This document shows, in pieces, positions 46,177 through 56,127 of a stretch of 64,000 nucleotides of DNA (positions are counted from its first letter, which is position 1; each line of letters opens with the position of its first letter). Under the pieces are notes generated by a model that was not told where the DNA came from, did not search any database, and was given only the letters and a program-made list of their open reading frames with translations. The position numbers were made by a program, and so were the translations under genes. Source of the DNA: CAVSJA01 sp963728145 (GTDB taxonomy: Bacteria; Bacteroidota; Bacteroidia; Chitinophagales; Chitinophagaceae); assembly GCA_963728145.1 (NCBI GenBank), contig CAVSJA010000007.1, positions 496,001 to 560,000 of the forward strand, given 5' to 3'.

Positions 46177-48458
46177 ATCGAATTAGTTAGTTTGGATTTC
46201 ATTTGTGTTAATCCAATAGTTGTATCCGGGTCATAAATAAACTCAAGTTTGATCTCTGTGCCATCATGATCGATTATTGCAAACTTTCCATCTATATCCT
46301 CACTAAGCCCAAGCATTAGCTTCATGCCCATTGAGCCTGAGTTCTCAATATTAAAACCCCGAGGTAATCCAATTCCATTATCTTTCACAGTCAACAACAA
46401 ATGATTTTCAGATGCATATTTAAATGTAATCTGAATGATTCCTTCCTTATTGTCCGGAAATGCATACTTGATCGAATTGGTAATGGCTTCATTCAATACT
46501 AATCCCAACGGAATACAATGCGAGAGATTTAAGTTTATTGGATCAATTTGCAAATTAAATTGGATAGATTGACGAATAATAAAACTATCACGAAGATATT
46601 CTACCAACTCATGTATGTAGTCAGTCATATTTATAGCTGACAAACTATCTGACTGATAGAGTTTTTGGTGAATAAGTGACATGGCGTGTACACGATGCTG
46701 ACTCTCCGCCATTGCCTGAATAGCCTCTTCTGTTTTCAAATATTGAGATTGAGTTCCTAGCAAACCCATCACGATATGAAAATTATTTTTTACACGGTGA
46801 TGGATTTCTTTAACCAGCCATTCTTTTTCAAGGACCAAATGTTGAAGTGCCCCATTTTTCTTTTCAATTTCAGTTTGCTGAATCTGTAATTTTTTATTTG
46901 CACGCTGTTTTAGGAGGGAATTATTTAACAGTAAACTCATAATGATTAACAACAAGACAACTCCTCCTAATATCCAATTCCGTGTATCGGTAGCCTGCTT
47001 TAGCTTTCCAAACTGCAGTTTATTTTCTTTTTCAAATAATTTAATATCATTATCTTTTTTTTCCACCTCATATTTTATTATCAGTTCTTCTATCTGTTTG
47101 CTTTTTGCCTGGTTAAAAATTGAATCATTGAGTGCTTTATACTTTTGAAAATGATCAATTGCAGACGTAAAATGGCCATTTGCAGAATCCACTTTGAACA
47201 TTAACAAATGCAGATCTTTAACTCTGGATACAGTTGGAGCTACGGCTAATGCAAACGCTTTTTGAAGATATTGTTCGGCCTTTGCATACTCCTGGCGACT
47301 TACGTAGAACTTTCCAATGTCACAATTGGCGATAAATAACACTTCCCCATTCCTTTCCTCTTTGCTGTAATCTTTGACCATGGATAAGAAATGTTTTTCC
47401 GCTAGCGCATACTGTCCAGCCGTATTATAACAGTATGCCAGGCATTGAGCAAGTATTGCACTTTCTGTTGGACCATCTGGAGGGCTAGATTTTTCGAGCG
47501 TTTGAAGTATACTTAGAGCTTCTTTTTCTTTTCTTATTTTTATCATCTGAGCCACCATTAAATAGGTTGTTCTATAAATAACATATTGAGGAGGATTTTT
47601 CTTCACCCTTTCTTCAATACACTTTTTATACCAATAGATGGATTCATCTGGCTTGTCAAGTTCCTGGTATTCCAATGCAAGCTCGCCATAGAAATTATGG
47701 GCCTCGGCTGTATCATTGTTTTGCTCCATACTTTTTACAGCATTCAGCGCATAGTTTAACCCTTCGTTAATAACACCGCTATATCTTTTTACCTGCGCCA
47801 AATTAAAATACACAGTTGGTAGTTTGTAGGATCCGTGTTTTTTAGATTCTTCTATTAAGCTTAGTAGCTCTTTTTCTGCAAGCGGTGAATTATTCGAGCG
47901 AAAATGAAAATGAGCTAATTCAACCCCTGCATCTATTTTTCTTGAATAATTCCCTAATTGAGTATAAATATTGATAGCATGTTCGTAAGATGATTGTAAA
48001 CATTCCCAATCAGCTTCGATAGCTAATAGTTTTGCACCTTGTCTGTGCCATGTTTCCGCCTCTTTTATTTTATTCCCGGCTTTTTGGTAATTATTCAACG
48101 CCATCGTGAAATGTTTTTTCCCCTCATCCAAATTTCCTGTTTGAAAATATATCTCACCAAGAAAGCAAAGACTCTTATTGGTTATTGCTACACTGGCTGG
48201 ATTGGTTGAATCTGATAAATAAATTGACTTTCGCAGGTAATATAAAGCGCTGTCTAGATATACATTGTCTTTACCCGGTTGAAAAAAAAATAATTTTGCT
48301 AATTCATAATAAGATTTTTGACGGGTACTATCCGGTAAATCTTTTTTAAGCTCTCTTACTAACTGTTGTTTAGCCTGATCTGAATTTGATTGTCCTAAAG
48401 ATGTCAACTTAAGGGTGAAGAAAATGGATGCAAAAAGTAGTTTTAAAATCATTGACAT
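46173..48458 (-). CDS. TPR sensor histidine kinase (HisKA_2 type)
   Basis: 761 residues. A signal peptide is followed by TPR-like helical repeats (about 40-460), a membrane helix (about 494-515), a HisKA_2 region with the phospho-His motif KEIHHRVKNN, and an HATPase domain with NEAITNSIKYAF and DNGIGLPRGF. The kinase domain is cytoplasmic and the TPR part extracytoplasmic. It overlaps the cognate regulator by 4 bases. It should sense a periplasmic signal and phosphorylate the sigma-54 regulator. Confidence 0.93.
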   Translation of the reverse strand: MSMILKLLFASIFFTLKLTSLGQSNSDQAKQQLVRELKKDLPDSTRQKSYYELAKLFFFQPGKDNVYLDSALYYLRKSIYLSDSTNPASVAITNKSLCFLGEIYFQTGNLDEGKKHFTMALNNYQKAGNKIKEAETWHRQGAKLLAIEADWECLQSSYEHAINIYTQLGNYSRKIDAGVELAHFHFRSNNSPLAEKELLSLIEESKKHGSYKLPTVYFNLAQVKRYSGVINEGLNYALNAVKSMEQNNDTAEAHNFYGELALEYQELDKPDESIYWYKKCIEERVKKNPPQYVIYRTTYLMVAQMIKIRKEKEALSILQTLEKSSPPDGPTESAILAQCLAYCYNTAGQYALAEKHFLSMVKDYSKEERNGEVLFIANCDIGKFYVSRQEYAKAEQYLQKAFALAVAPTVSRVKDLHLLMFKVDSANGHFTSAIDHFQKYKALNDSIFNQAKSKQIEELIIKYEVEKKDNDIKLFEKENKLQFGKLKQATDTRNWILGGVVLLLIIMSLLLNNSLLKQRANKKLQIQQTEIEKKNGALQHLVLEKEWLVKEIHHRVKNNFHIVMGLLGTQSQYLKTEEAIQAMAESQHRVHAMSLIHQKLYQSDSLSAINMTDYIHELVEYLRDSFIIRQSIQFNLQIDPINLNLSHCIPLGLVLNEAITNSIKYAFPDNKEGIIQITFKYASENHLLLTVKDNGIGLPRGFNIENSGSMGMKLMLGLSEDIDGKFAIIDHDGTEIKLEFIYDPDTTIGLTQMKSKLTNSI

Positions 48459-48576
48459 GTTGGTTGAGAAAGATACCTCAGTAATGCTTCAAGATTCCTG
48501 CCTTATTTCAGGAAGCAAGTTAAACATTCTTTCAGTCGCACTTTGATAAGTAAGTATAACTAAATGTACATAATTG

Positions 48577-48624
48577 ACCGTCATATTTCGTGGTATTATT
48601 AAAGGAACCGTGAAATATGACGGT
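48577..48624. promoter_or_regulatory. Inverted repeat, possible operator
   Basis: Perfect 13-base arms ACCGTCATATTTC (48577-48589) and GAAATATGACGGT (48612-48624), 22-base spacer. It lies in the divergent region between the kinase and the 48718 operon. It could be an enhancer-like site for the sigma-54 regulator or a stem; no evidence distinguishes these. Confidence 0.5.
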
Positions 48625-48677
48625 AATGAACGCTGTCAATTTTTTCAGTTGCTTTGATTTTTAATCATTTGCATTAT

Positions 48678-48693
48678 TGGCACTTTTCTGGAC
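48678..48693 (+). promoter_or_regulatory. Weak sigma-54-like promoter candidate
   Basis: TGGCAC at 48678-48683 fits the -24 element; the -12 position reads GA rather than the usual GC. Placement about 25-40 bases before ATG 48718 and next to a sigma-54 regulator is suggestive only. Confidence 0.3.
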
Positions 48694-48717
48694 TAAGTGC
48701 AGGAAACAAATTGCCAA

Positions 48718-49500
48718 ATGATTACCTCTCCAAAAAAATTGGTTTTATTTATTACCGGTGCATTTGTTGGTAATAATTGTTGGGATGAGTGGAGAATATA
48801 TTTTGAGAGCAAGGGTTATACAACTCTTGCGCCGCCATGGCCACATAAAGATGCCAGTCCAGAGGAATTACGTAACCGGTATCCTGCCGCAGGTATCGCA
48901 TCAAACAGATTGAGAATTCTCACAGATTACTATGCAGTCATTACGAATGAACTACTTGACAAACCAATCCTGATCGGTCATTCAATCGGAGGTCTGATAG
49001 TTCAACTTTTATTACAAAGAGGATTGGGGACAGCAGGAATTGCTATTCATTCAGTTCCACCACAAGGCATTTTCACTTTTAAATTTTCATTTTTAAAAGT
49101 TGGCTGGGGCCCGCTTGGATTTTTTACGCCTACAAAAAAGTCTTTTCTAATGTCTTTTAGGCAATGGCAATATGCTTTTACTAATGGAATGGATTGTGAT
49201 GCACAAAAAGAAGCCTATTACAAATTCGCAATTCCAGAGTCCAAGCTAATAGTCAGGGATACTATCACAAAAGCGGCAAAAGTGAATTTTGAAAACCCAC
49301 ATGCACCCTTACTGTTGACTTCTGGGAGCGATGATCATACAATTCCAGCTTCTCTTAATTACGCTAATTACAAAAAATATAAAAAGAGCAATTCAATAAC
49401 TCACTATAAAGAATTCAAGGGAAGAAATCATTTTGTATTAGGCCAACCGACATGGAAGGAAGATGCGGATTATATACTTAACTGGATCGGAAAATTATAA
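48718..49500 (+). CDS. Alpha/beta hydrolase
   Basis: 260 residues from ATG 48718; an upstream GTG at 48697 is in frame but would place the start in the promoter. No clear signal peptide. Nucleophile elbow GHSIGG, acid region TSGSDDHTIP and catalytic His in RNHFVLGQP identify an alpha/beta hydrolase. It is the first gene of the divergent array and unassigned in substrate. Confidence 0.9.
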   Translation: MITSPKKLVLFITGAFVGNNCWDEWRIYFESKGYTTLAPPWPHKDASPEELRNRYPAAGIASNRLRILTDYYAVITNELLDKPILIGHSIGGLIVQLLLQRGLGTAGIAIHSVPPQGIFTFKFSFLKVGWGPLGFFTPTKKSFLMSFRQWQYAFTNGMDCDAQKEAYYKFAIPESKLIVRDTITKAAKVNFENPHAPLLLTSGSDDHTIPASLNYANYKKYKKSNSITHYKEFKGRNHFVLGQPTWKEDADYILNWIGKL

Positions 49501-49559
49501 AGAAAAGGTGCCTTTGTAAAACTAAGGTTCATATTTTCTGAAATTTTAAAAATCAAAAA

Positions 49560-50261
49560 ATGAAAAAGGCAACTAAAACGATGACGGCTTTATTTGTAAC
49601 AACTATTACAATTCTTTCATTGAATGCACAAAAACCTTCTCCGGAACTACTTAATCCAAATAATCATGCGCTGGTACTGATTGACCATGAAGGCCAGATG
49701 GCGTTTGCTTCTCAAAGCATGCCTATTGATCAGTTGAGAAACAATACTGCTATTGTAGCTGGAGCCTCAAGGATTTTTAACGTGGCGACGGTTGTTACAA
49801 CTGTAGCTGAGCGATCATTCAGTGGTCCTGTATTTCCTGAAATTGAAGAGTTTTATCCGCAAGCATCCTCAGGATATGTTGATCGAACTACGATGAACAC
49901 CTGGGAAGATGTTCATGCATACAGAGTCATTACCGGCAAAGGGAAGAAGAAAATTGTATTTGCTGGCCTGTGGACAAGCGTTTGCATTGTTGGCCCTGCC
50001 TTGTCTGCCAAAACTGAAGGGTATGATGTATATATCATTACTGACGCTTGTGCTGATGTGAGTAAAGAAGCCCATGAAAGAGCGGTGGAGCGTATGATCC
50101 AGGCAGGTATTAAACCTATCACCTCTGTGCAGTATCTGCTGGAGCTACAACGCGATTGGTCAAGGAAGGAGACTTATAAGGCTACTAACGACCTTATAAA
50201 AAGATATGCCGGGGCTTATGGAATCGGCGTACAGTATGCGCAGGAAATGCTTAAGCACTAG
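49560..50261 (+). CDS. Exported isochorismatase-like cysteine hydrolase
   Basis: 233 residues with a signal peptide (cleavage near LNAQ). Isochorismatase-fold motifs: ALVLIDHEGQMAFAS (catalytic Asp), GKGKKKIVFAG and the catalytic Cys in GLWTSVCIVG. Relatives of this YcaC-like branch are amidohydrolases or isochorismatases of unknown substrate. It lies 60 bases after the hydrolase gene. Confidence 0.9.
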   Translation: MKKATKTMTALFVTTITILSLNAQKPSPELLNPNNHALVLIDHEGQMAFASQSMPIDQLRNNTAIVAGASRIFNVATVVTTVAERSFSGPVFPEIEEFYPQASSGYVDRTTMNTWEDVHAYRVITGKGKKKIVFAGLWTSVCIVGPALSAKTEGYDVYIITDACADVSKEAHERAVERMIQAGIKPITSVQYLLELQRDWSRKETYKATNDLIKRYAGAYGIGVQYAQEMLKH

Positions 50262-50294
50262 GAATAAATATTAAACAATATTAAAACTTCAACT

Positions 50295-51272
50295 ATGAAG
50301 AAGCTATTATCCTGGATTTTAGTTATTGCTTTTATATCGGCATGTAATAGTGAAAAAAACGATTCACAAAACTCCACCAAGTCCAGCTTTTCTGATGTAA
50401 TTAATAATACAGCTGTTCAACCCGCATCGCCTCCGGCAACCTTTAGTCATCAAACCACAAATGTAAATGGCGTAAACATTCATTATGTAATTGGAGGTAA
50501 GGGAGAGCCATTGGTATTGATACATGGCTTTGGACAAAATTGGTATATGTGGAATCGTTTGTTACCTGAGCTGGCAAAACATTTTACAGTTATAGCTCCT
50601 GATCTCAGGGGAGTGGGTGAATCAGATAAACCTGCAGATGGATATGATAAAAAAACGATGGCAATTGATATCCATGAGCTGGTAAAGAAACTTCGATATC
50701 CTAGAATAAATCTTGCGGGTCATGATATAGGGTTAATGGTTGCTTATGCTTATGCAGTGCAATTCCCAAATGAGGTCAGCAAGCTTGCCCTTATGGATGC
50801 CTTACTCCCTGGGGTGGAACCGGTATGGAGCCAGGTCAAAGCTTCTGCCTGGTGGTTTGGTTTTTTTGCATTCCCTACGTCGGGTGAACTGGTAGCCGGT
50901 CAGGAAAAATTATTTCTTACCAATTTTTGGCCGCAGGTTGCACACGTAAAAGATGCATTCACCGCTGAGGAAACAAATGAATTTATCAGGGCTTATTCAG
51001 TGCAGGGTGCAACGACCGGTGCTTTTCATTGGTTTGGTGTATTCACCCAGGATGCAATTGATAATGTTGAGTTCATGAAGAAGAAACTAAAAATGCCACT
51101 GCTTGCTATGGGCGGGGAATATTTTGGCGCAGCTTTTCTTGTTGATCATTGCAAATTGGTAGCTGAAAATGTGAAGGGATCAAACATAAAAGGAGCTGGT
51201 CATTGGATTGTTCAGGAAAATACGGAACAAGTGCAAAAAGACTTGGTGGATTTCTTTACTGCTAATAACTAA
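50295..51272 (+). CDS. Alpha/beta hydrolase lipoprotein
   Basis: 325 residues. The leader ends in a lipobox (ISAC). The core has LVLIHGFGQNWYMW, and GHDIGL where Asp replaces Ser at the nucleophile position, as in epoxide hydrolases and haloalkane dehalogenases. Catalytic His is in GAGHWIVQEN. It lies 34 bases after the isochorismatase-like gene. Confidence 0.9.
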   Translation: MKKLLSWILVIAFISACNSEKNDSQNSTKSSFSDVINNTAVQPASPPATFSHQTTNVNGVNIHYVIGGKGEPLVLIHGFGQNWYMWNRLLPELAKHFTVIAPDLRGVGESDKPADGYDKKTMAIDIHELVKKLRYPRINLAGHDIGLMVAYAYAVQFPNEVSKLALMDALLPGVEPVWSQVKASAWWFGFFAFPTSGELVAGQEKLFLTNFWPQVAHVKDAFTAEETNEFIRAYSVQGATTGAFHWFGVFTQDAIDNVEFMKKKLKMPLLAMGGEYFGAAFLVDHCKLVAENVKGSNIKGAGHWIVQENTEQVQKDLVDFFTANN

Positions 51273-51282
51273 AACTGATTTT

Positions 51283-51813
51283 ATGAAAGCATATAATTTG
51301 ATAAAATCAATCCGGACTTATAAAGTTCAATTGAGTTTTATCGTGTTAATAACGGCGTTCAGTTATAGAGCTTCGGCCCAAAAAGTTGATACCACTGAAT
51401 TACGAATGACGCCACAAGAGATGAAAAATACCAAATCATCCCGTTCACATGCACCAGGCTCTTCGAATTTGAGTGCGGTAGAGATAATAGTTATATACGG
51501 AGATCCCTCAAAAGAAGGATTATATACCATATTGTTAAGAGTTGCACCTAATACAAAAGTACCAGCTCATCTTCATCCCGATGATCGAGTGGGCAGCGTG
51601 GTGGCCGGTTCGTGGCATTTTGGCTATGGCGATAAGTTCGATGAACAAAAACTTAAAAGGTTACCAGTTGGAAGTATCTACACTGAGGTTCGGGACAAGA
51701 ATCATTTTGCAATGACTGGCAAAGAGGCGGTAATTGTTGCGATTACTGGTTATGGACCCTCTGGGGTAACCTATGTTAATCCTAATGATGACCCACTGAA
51801 TCAAAAAAAATAA
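51283..51813 (+). CDS. Exported cupin-domain protein
   Basis: The start is ATG 51283, 11 bases after the upstream stop, giving a signal peptide (SYRASAQ); the longer frame from 51208 overlaps the previous gene. 176 residues. Cupin motif: PAHLHPDDRVGSVVAG and FDEQKLKRLPVGSIYTEV, with a third His in RDKNHFAM. A metal-binding beta-barrel; role unknown, often an oxidoreductase or isomerase. Confidence 0.85.
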   Translation: MKAYNLIKSIRTYKVQLSFIVLITAFSYRASAQKVDTTELRMTPQEMKNTKSSRSHAPGSSNLSAVEIIVIYGDPSKEGLYTILLRVAPNTKVPAHLHPDDRVGSVVAGSWHFGYGDKFDEQKLKRLPVGSIYTEVRDKNHFAMTGKEAVIVAITGYGPSGVTYVNPNDDPLNQKK

Positions 51814-51861
51814 ACTACATCTCCGAAGTTAGCTCATTAAGAAATGATAAAAACAACTAAC

Positions 51862-52872
51862 ATGAAAAGGTTCATCAAATTACTTAGCTTAATACTCAGC
51901 TTTTCTTTTTTTCATCAAGCCACAACGAAGGCGCAGTTTCCTTTACCACCGGTGGTTCCTATTTGGGACGCCAATAAGGTTGAACTGAAATTAATTAAGG
52001 TTGCTGAGGGAGTATACGCGATCCAGCCTAATACTGCTGTTAGTGAAACTACAAAAGGCATTCCGCAGGCTACGTCAGGCGGGTTTATTGTCGGTGACAA
52101 GGGTGTTATGATGATTGAGTGTTTTCTAAACAAAAGATTATTTGATCAGGCACTAAAACTAATTAGGTCTGTGACCAATAAACCCATCTTGTACGCAGTA
52201 AATACGAGTGATCATGGAGACCACTGTTTTACCAACTATCTCTTACCATCCACCACAATTATTATTCAGAACGATTTTGCAAAAGAAAATCTGGGGAAAA
52301 ATTTCGAAAACATCAAACAGTTTATGTTGATGCTATTTGGAAAAGGACGGGGCATTGAAGAAGCGAAATATCGTCCTGCAGATATAACCATCACGAAAAA
52401 TGATAAACTAACGGTTGATTTAGGAGACAGCAAGGTAGTAGAACTGATAAACATCGGTACCGCGCAATCACCCGCCGATCTATTTGTTTGGATGCCATCA
52501 TCAAAAGTATTCTGGGCTGGAAACCCTTTTATCGCAGAAAGTCCCACCATTCCCTGGTTGTTTGACGGCTTCTTTCTGGAGCCTGCGGATAACCTGAAAA
52601 AAATATACGATATGCTTCCGAACGATGCGATCGTCATCCCTGGACATGGACGAATCACGAACAAGGCCGGTATTAAATATACGATTGACTATGTCCTGGC
52701 ACTCAAGCAAAATGTGGAAGAATCCGTAAAAAAGGGACTTACGATGGAGCAAACCCAGCAAACAGTGACCATGAAGGACTATGACAAAGGGTACGTGCTT
52801 TTTTACTGGCTTCATTTCAACTTCAACATCCCGAATGCATTTAAGGATATCAGTACTACGAAAGGAAAATAG
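51862..52872 (+). CDS. Exported metallo-beta-lactamase-fold hydrolase with altered motif
   Basis: About 336 residues from ATG 51862 (an ATG at 51844 is in frame); signal peptide before AQFPLPP. MBL-fold features are TSDHGDH in the HxHxDH position, where the first histidine is Ser, a distal VIPGHGRI histidine motif, and a domain after residue 250. The loss of the first ligand suggests altered metal binding, as in some subclass B2 enzymes where it is Asn. The substrate is unknown; lactonase or sulfatase-type activities are possible. Confidence 0.85.
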   Translation: MKRFIKLLSLILSFSFFHQATTKAQFPLPPVVPIWDANKVELKLIKVAEGVYAIQPNTAVSETTKGIPQATSGGFIVGDKGVMMIECFLNKRLFDQALKLIRSVTNKPILYAVNTSDHGDHCFTNYLLPSTTIIIQNDFAKENLGKNFENIKQFMLMLFGKGRGIEEAKYRPADITITKNDKLTVDLGDSKVVELINIGTAQSPADLFVWMPSSKVFWAGNPFIAESPTIPWLFDGFFLEPADNLKKIYDMLPNDAIVIPGHGRITNKAGIKYTIDYVLALKQNVEESVKKGLTMEQTQQTVTMKDYDKGYVLFYWLHFNFNIPNAFKDISTTKGK

Positions 52873-52902
52873 GTTCATTAACGATTACTTAAAAATATCG
52901 AG

Positions 52903-54666
52903 ATGGCCAGGCTATTCTTTTCTTTATCTATAATAATTCCGCTATTTCTCTTGGGTCAAAAAAAGGCCGACTTGATAATTATCAATGGGAAAATTGCTAC
53001 AATGGTCAATCCCGGCGAGTTTAAACAGGCGGTGGCAGTTAGAGATGGAATCATAATAGACGTCGGCAGTTCTTCGACCATAGTTAGGCGTTATAAAGGC
53101 GACGCCACTCTAATGCTTGACGCAAAAGGAAGAACATTGATTCCTGGATTAAATGACAGCCATACTCATGCTATTCGGGAGGGCTTAAACTATAATGCAG
53201 AACTGCGATGGGACGGAGTGAAATCCTTAAAGAGAGCAATGGAGATGCTGAAAGACCAGGCGCAGCGAACCCCTGATGGTGTTTGGATAAAAGTAGTAGG
53301 CGGATGGAATGAATACCAGTTTGAAGAAAAAAGGCAGCCAACTATTCATGAAATTAATGAAGCCGTTCCTGACAAGCCCGTTTTTATTACTTATCTCTAT
53401 GGTAAAGCTTTTGTAAATAAGAAGGGCTTAGAAGTTTTAAAATATGATAAGAATACAAAGTATGAAGGCAGCCTAGTGGAACTTGATGACAAAGGAAATC
53501 CAACTGGAATGCTCTATGCCAAAACAACACCACGGGCAATCTATACAACGCTTGCACTCACAACCAAGCTTAATCATCAAGAAAGATTAAACTCGACTCT
53601 TCAGTATTATCATGAGCTCAATAAGTATGGATTGACGAGTATCATAGACGCCGGTGGTGGTGGACAGTTTTATCCTGATGATTATACCGTAGCACAAGAG
53701 CTCGCGAAACAAGGTAAGCTCACATTAAGAACAGCATATTATCTATTCGCACAGGTTCATGGAAAGGAATACCAGGATTATCAGAATTGGGTAAAGACAA
53801 CTCAGCTTAAAAAGAATGATAATATGCTTGTTCCTAATGGTTATTCCGTTGAAGGAGCCGGAGAAAACCTTGTAGCAAGTGCCGCAGATTTTGAAAATTT
53901 TTTAGAACCGAGAATTGTTTTGTCGGATAGTATGGAATCCCAGCTTGAACCAATAATCAGACTATTTGTAAAAAATCGCTGGCCTTTCCGTCTACATGCA
54001 ACTTATGGCGAATCCATTGACAGAATGCTGAACGTATTTGAAAAAGTAAATAAAGAAATTCCATTTAACGGCCTTCGTTGGTGTTTTGATCATGCAGAAA
54101 CAATTACTGACAGTGAGTTGCAGCGTGTAAAAAAATTAGGCGGTGGTATTGCTGTCCAATTCAGGATGTATTTCCAGGGAGAACTCTATCAAAAATTGTA
54201 TGGTGAACCAAACAGGCAGCTCCCACCTATACGAAAAATGATGAGCATGGAGATTCCAGTTGGTCTCGGAACAGACGCTACGAGAATCTCAACATTTAAC
54301 CCCTGGATGTGCCTGCATTGGGCCACTACAGGTAAAACAATTGGCGGTTATCAATTCTGGCCAGTGAAAGATGTGTTATCAAGATTTGAAGCATTGCAAT
54401 TGTATACAACAGGAAGCGCCTGGATGAATGGCGAGGAAAAACTAAAAGGAAAAATCATCAAAGGTCAGTATGCCGATATGGTCATATTGAACAAGGATTA
54501 TTTCACAATACCAATCGACGATATACGAACCATTCATTCGCTCCTGACTATCATAAATGGCAAACCTGTTTACGGTGAGGGGGAGTATCTGAAACTTGTT
54601 TCCCCAACGCCTGAAGTAATTCCATCGTGGAGTCCTGTGAAGTATTATGGAGGTTATCAACGATAA
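52903..54666 (+). CDS. Exported amidohydrolase (YtcJ-like)
   Basis: 587 residues with a signal peptide. The amidohydrolase_3 layout has an HxH metal motif (NDSHTHAI), a later RLHATYGES His, DHAETITD and GTDATRISTFNPW with the catalytic Asp. The end ADMVILNKDYF is typical of YtcJ-type proteins. It lies 30 bases after the MBL gene and hydrolyses an amide or imide of unknown identity. Confidence 0.92.
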   Translation: MARLFFSLSIIIPLFLLGQKKADLIIINGKIATMVNPGEFKQAVAVRDGIIIDVGSSSTIVRRYKGDATLMLDAKGRTLIPGLNDSHTHAIREGLNYNAELRWDGVKSLKRAMEMLKDQAQRTPDGVWIKVVGGWNEYQFEEKRQPTIHEINEAVPDKPVFITYLYGKAFVNKKGLEVLKYDKNTKYEGSLVELDDKGNPTGMLYAKTTPRAIYTTLALTTKLNHQERLNSTLQYYHELNKYGLTSIIDAGGGGQFYPDDYTVAQELAKQGKLTLRTAYYLFAQVHGKEYQDYQNWVKTTQLKKNDNMLVPNGYSVEGAGENLVASAADFENFLEPRIVLSDSMESQLEPIIRLFVKNRWPFRLHATYGESIDRMLNVFEKVNKEIPFNGLRWCFDHAETITDSELQRVKKLGGGIAVQFRMYFQGELYQKLYGEPNRQLPPIRKMMSMEIPVGLGTDATRISTFNPWMCLHWATTGKTIGGYQFWPVKDVLSRFEALQLYTTGSAWMNGEEKLKGKIIKGQYADMVILNKDYFTIPIDDIRTIHSLLTIINGKPVYGEGEYLKLVSPTPEVIPSWSPVKYYGGYQR

Positions 54667-54725
54667 GGATACTCTGTGTATTAACAATAGTTTCCGGAGT
54701 CATTACTATCCGTAAGTTTTAAATC

Positions 54726-56099
54726 ATGAAATATCTTATTTCAATACTGATACTTTTTTATTACACGAACAACAGTTTTGCCCAAAATGTTCCTCCTTTT
54801 AAGTCATTGAGGTATGATGAAGACTATTCCTTTTTAAAAGGGGATACTGCAAAAGATTGGTACGGCAGGATGAAATATACCCCATTATCGAAAACTGGAA
54901 ACACTTTTATGAGCTATGGAGGAGATATCCGGTTCCAATATTTCTACGCAAAAAATGAAGATTGGGGTGAAGCTCCTGAGGATAGAGATGGTTATATTCT
55001 TACAAGGTATCTAGTTCATGCTGACTTACAGGCTGGAAAATATTTCAGAATCTTTGTTCAACTCCAAAGCAGTCTCGCAAATGGTAAGGAAACTCCTCCA
55101 TCGCCGGTTGACGAAAACCAACTCGATCTTCACCAGGCATTTTTTGATATAGCGTTACCCCTAAATAAGAATTCGTTTACCGTAAGAATTGGTCGCCAGG
55201 AATTACTTTATGGATCACAAAGATTGGTAGCTGTAAGAGATGGTCCAAATAATCGTCAATCCTTTGATGCAGCAAAACTGGTGTATTCTCAAAGTAACTT
55301 CAAGGCCGAATTGTTTTTTTCACATTATGTCCGCTCCAAACGGGGAATTTTTGACGATGATTGTAATAAGGATACTAAATTCTGGGGTGCATATTTTGTC
55401 AACAATAAACTTCCTCTTTTCAAAAACATCGATTTGTATTATCTGGGCCTTTGGAAGCGTAAAACATCCTTTGATGATGGTATCGGAAAGGAATTACGGC
55501 ATTCTATCGGCAGCAGGATATGGAGCAACAAAAACAACTTTCGGTATGATATAGAAGGACTTTATCAATTTGGAAGTTTTGATGAAAAGAACATTGCTGC
55601 CTGGACATTTTCTGTAAACACGGGATATAAGGTCAGTAATACAAAACTAAAGCCTGAACTAGGACTCAAAACTGAATGGATAAGTGGAGATGCTTTTTAT
55701 GATGATAAAAAATTGCAAACGTTCAATCCATTATTTCCCAGGGGCGGCTATTTTGGCCTTGCATCGTTGATAGGGCCAATTAATCTTTTTGACATACATC
55801 CCTCATTAGCTTTTGAGCTAAAGAATAGATTATTTCTAAATATTGACTACGATATATTCTGGAGGTATAGCAAGAATGACGGTATTTATACACCTGGCGT
55901 TTTCCTGATATACTCGGGTAAAAATAATCCACACAAGTTTATTGGAACGCAATTGTCCACTGATTTGGTTTACACCCCCAATAATTTTCTTTATTTCCGC
56001 TGCGAGTTTACATGGTTTGACGCAGGTGATTATTTGAAAGCTGCAGGCACAGGTAAGGACATTATTTTTATCGGGGTAACTACACAACTAAAATTCTAA
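54726..56099 (+). CDS. Alginate-export-type outer-membrane channel
   Basis: 457 residues, signal peptide cleaved near SFAQ. The rest is a beta-barrel with the alginate-export family motif (QLDLHQAFFDIALP; VRIGRQELLYGSQRLV) and a C-terminal aromatic strand ending VTTQLKF. It would form an 18-strand outer-membrane pore for an organic anion. Position in the array suggests import of the substrate of the hydrolases. Confidence 0.9.
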   Translation: MKYLISILILFYYTNNSFAQNVPPFKSLRYDEDYSFLKGDTAKDWYGRMKYTPLSKTGNTFMSYGGDIRFQYFYAKNEDWGEAPEDRDGYILTRYLVHADLQAGKYFRIFVQLQSSLANGKETPPSPVDENQLDLHQAFFDIALPLNKNSFTVRIGRQELLYGSQRLVAVRDGPNNRQSFDAAKLVYSQSNFKAELFFSHYVRSKRGIFDDDCNKDTKFWGAYFVNNKLPLFKNIDLYYLGLWKRKTSFDDGIGKELRHSIGSRIWSNKNNFRYDIEGLYQFGSFDEKNIAAWTFSVNTGYKVSNTKLKPELGLKTEWISGDAFYDDKKLQTFNPLFPRGGYFGLASLIGPINLFDIHPSLAFELKNRLFLNIDYDIFWRYSKNDGIYTPGVFLIYSGKNNPHKFIGTQLSTDLVYTPNNFLYFRCEFTWFDAGDYLKAAGTGKDIIFIGVTTQLKF

Positions 56100-56127
56100 A
56101 ATTTTTACCATAAAAAATATTCAACAA

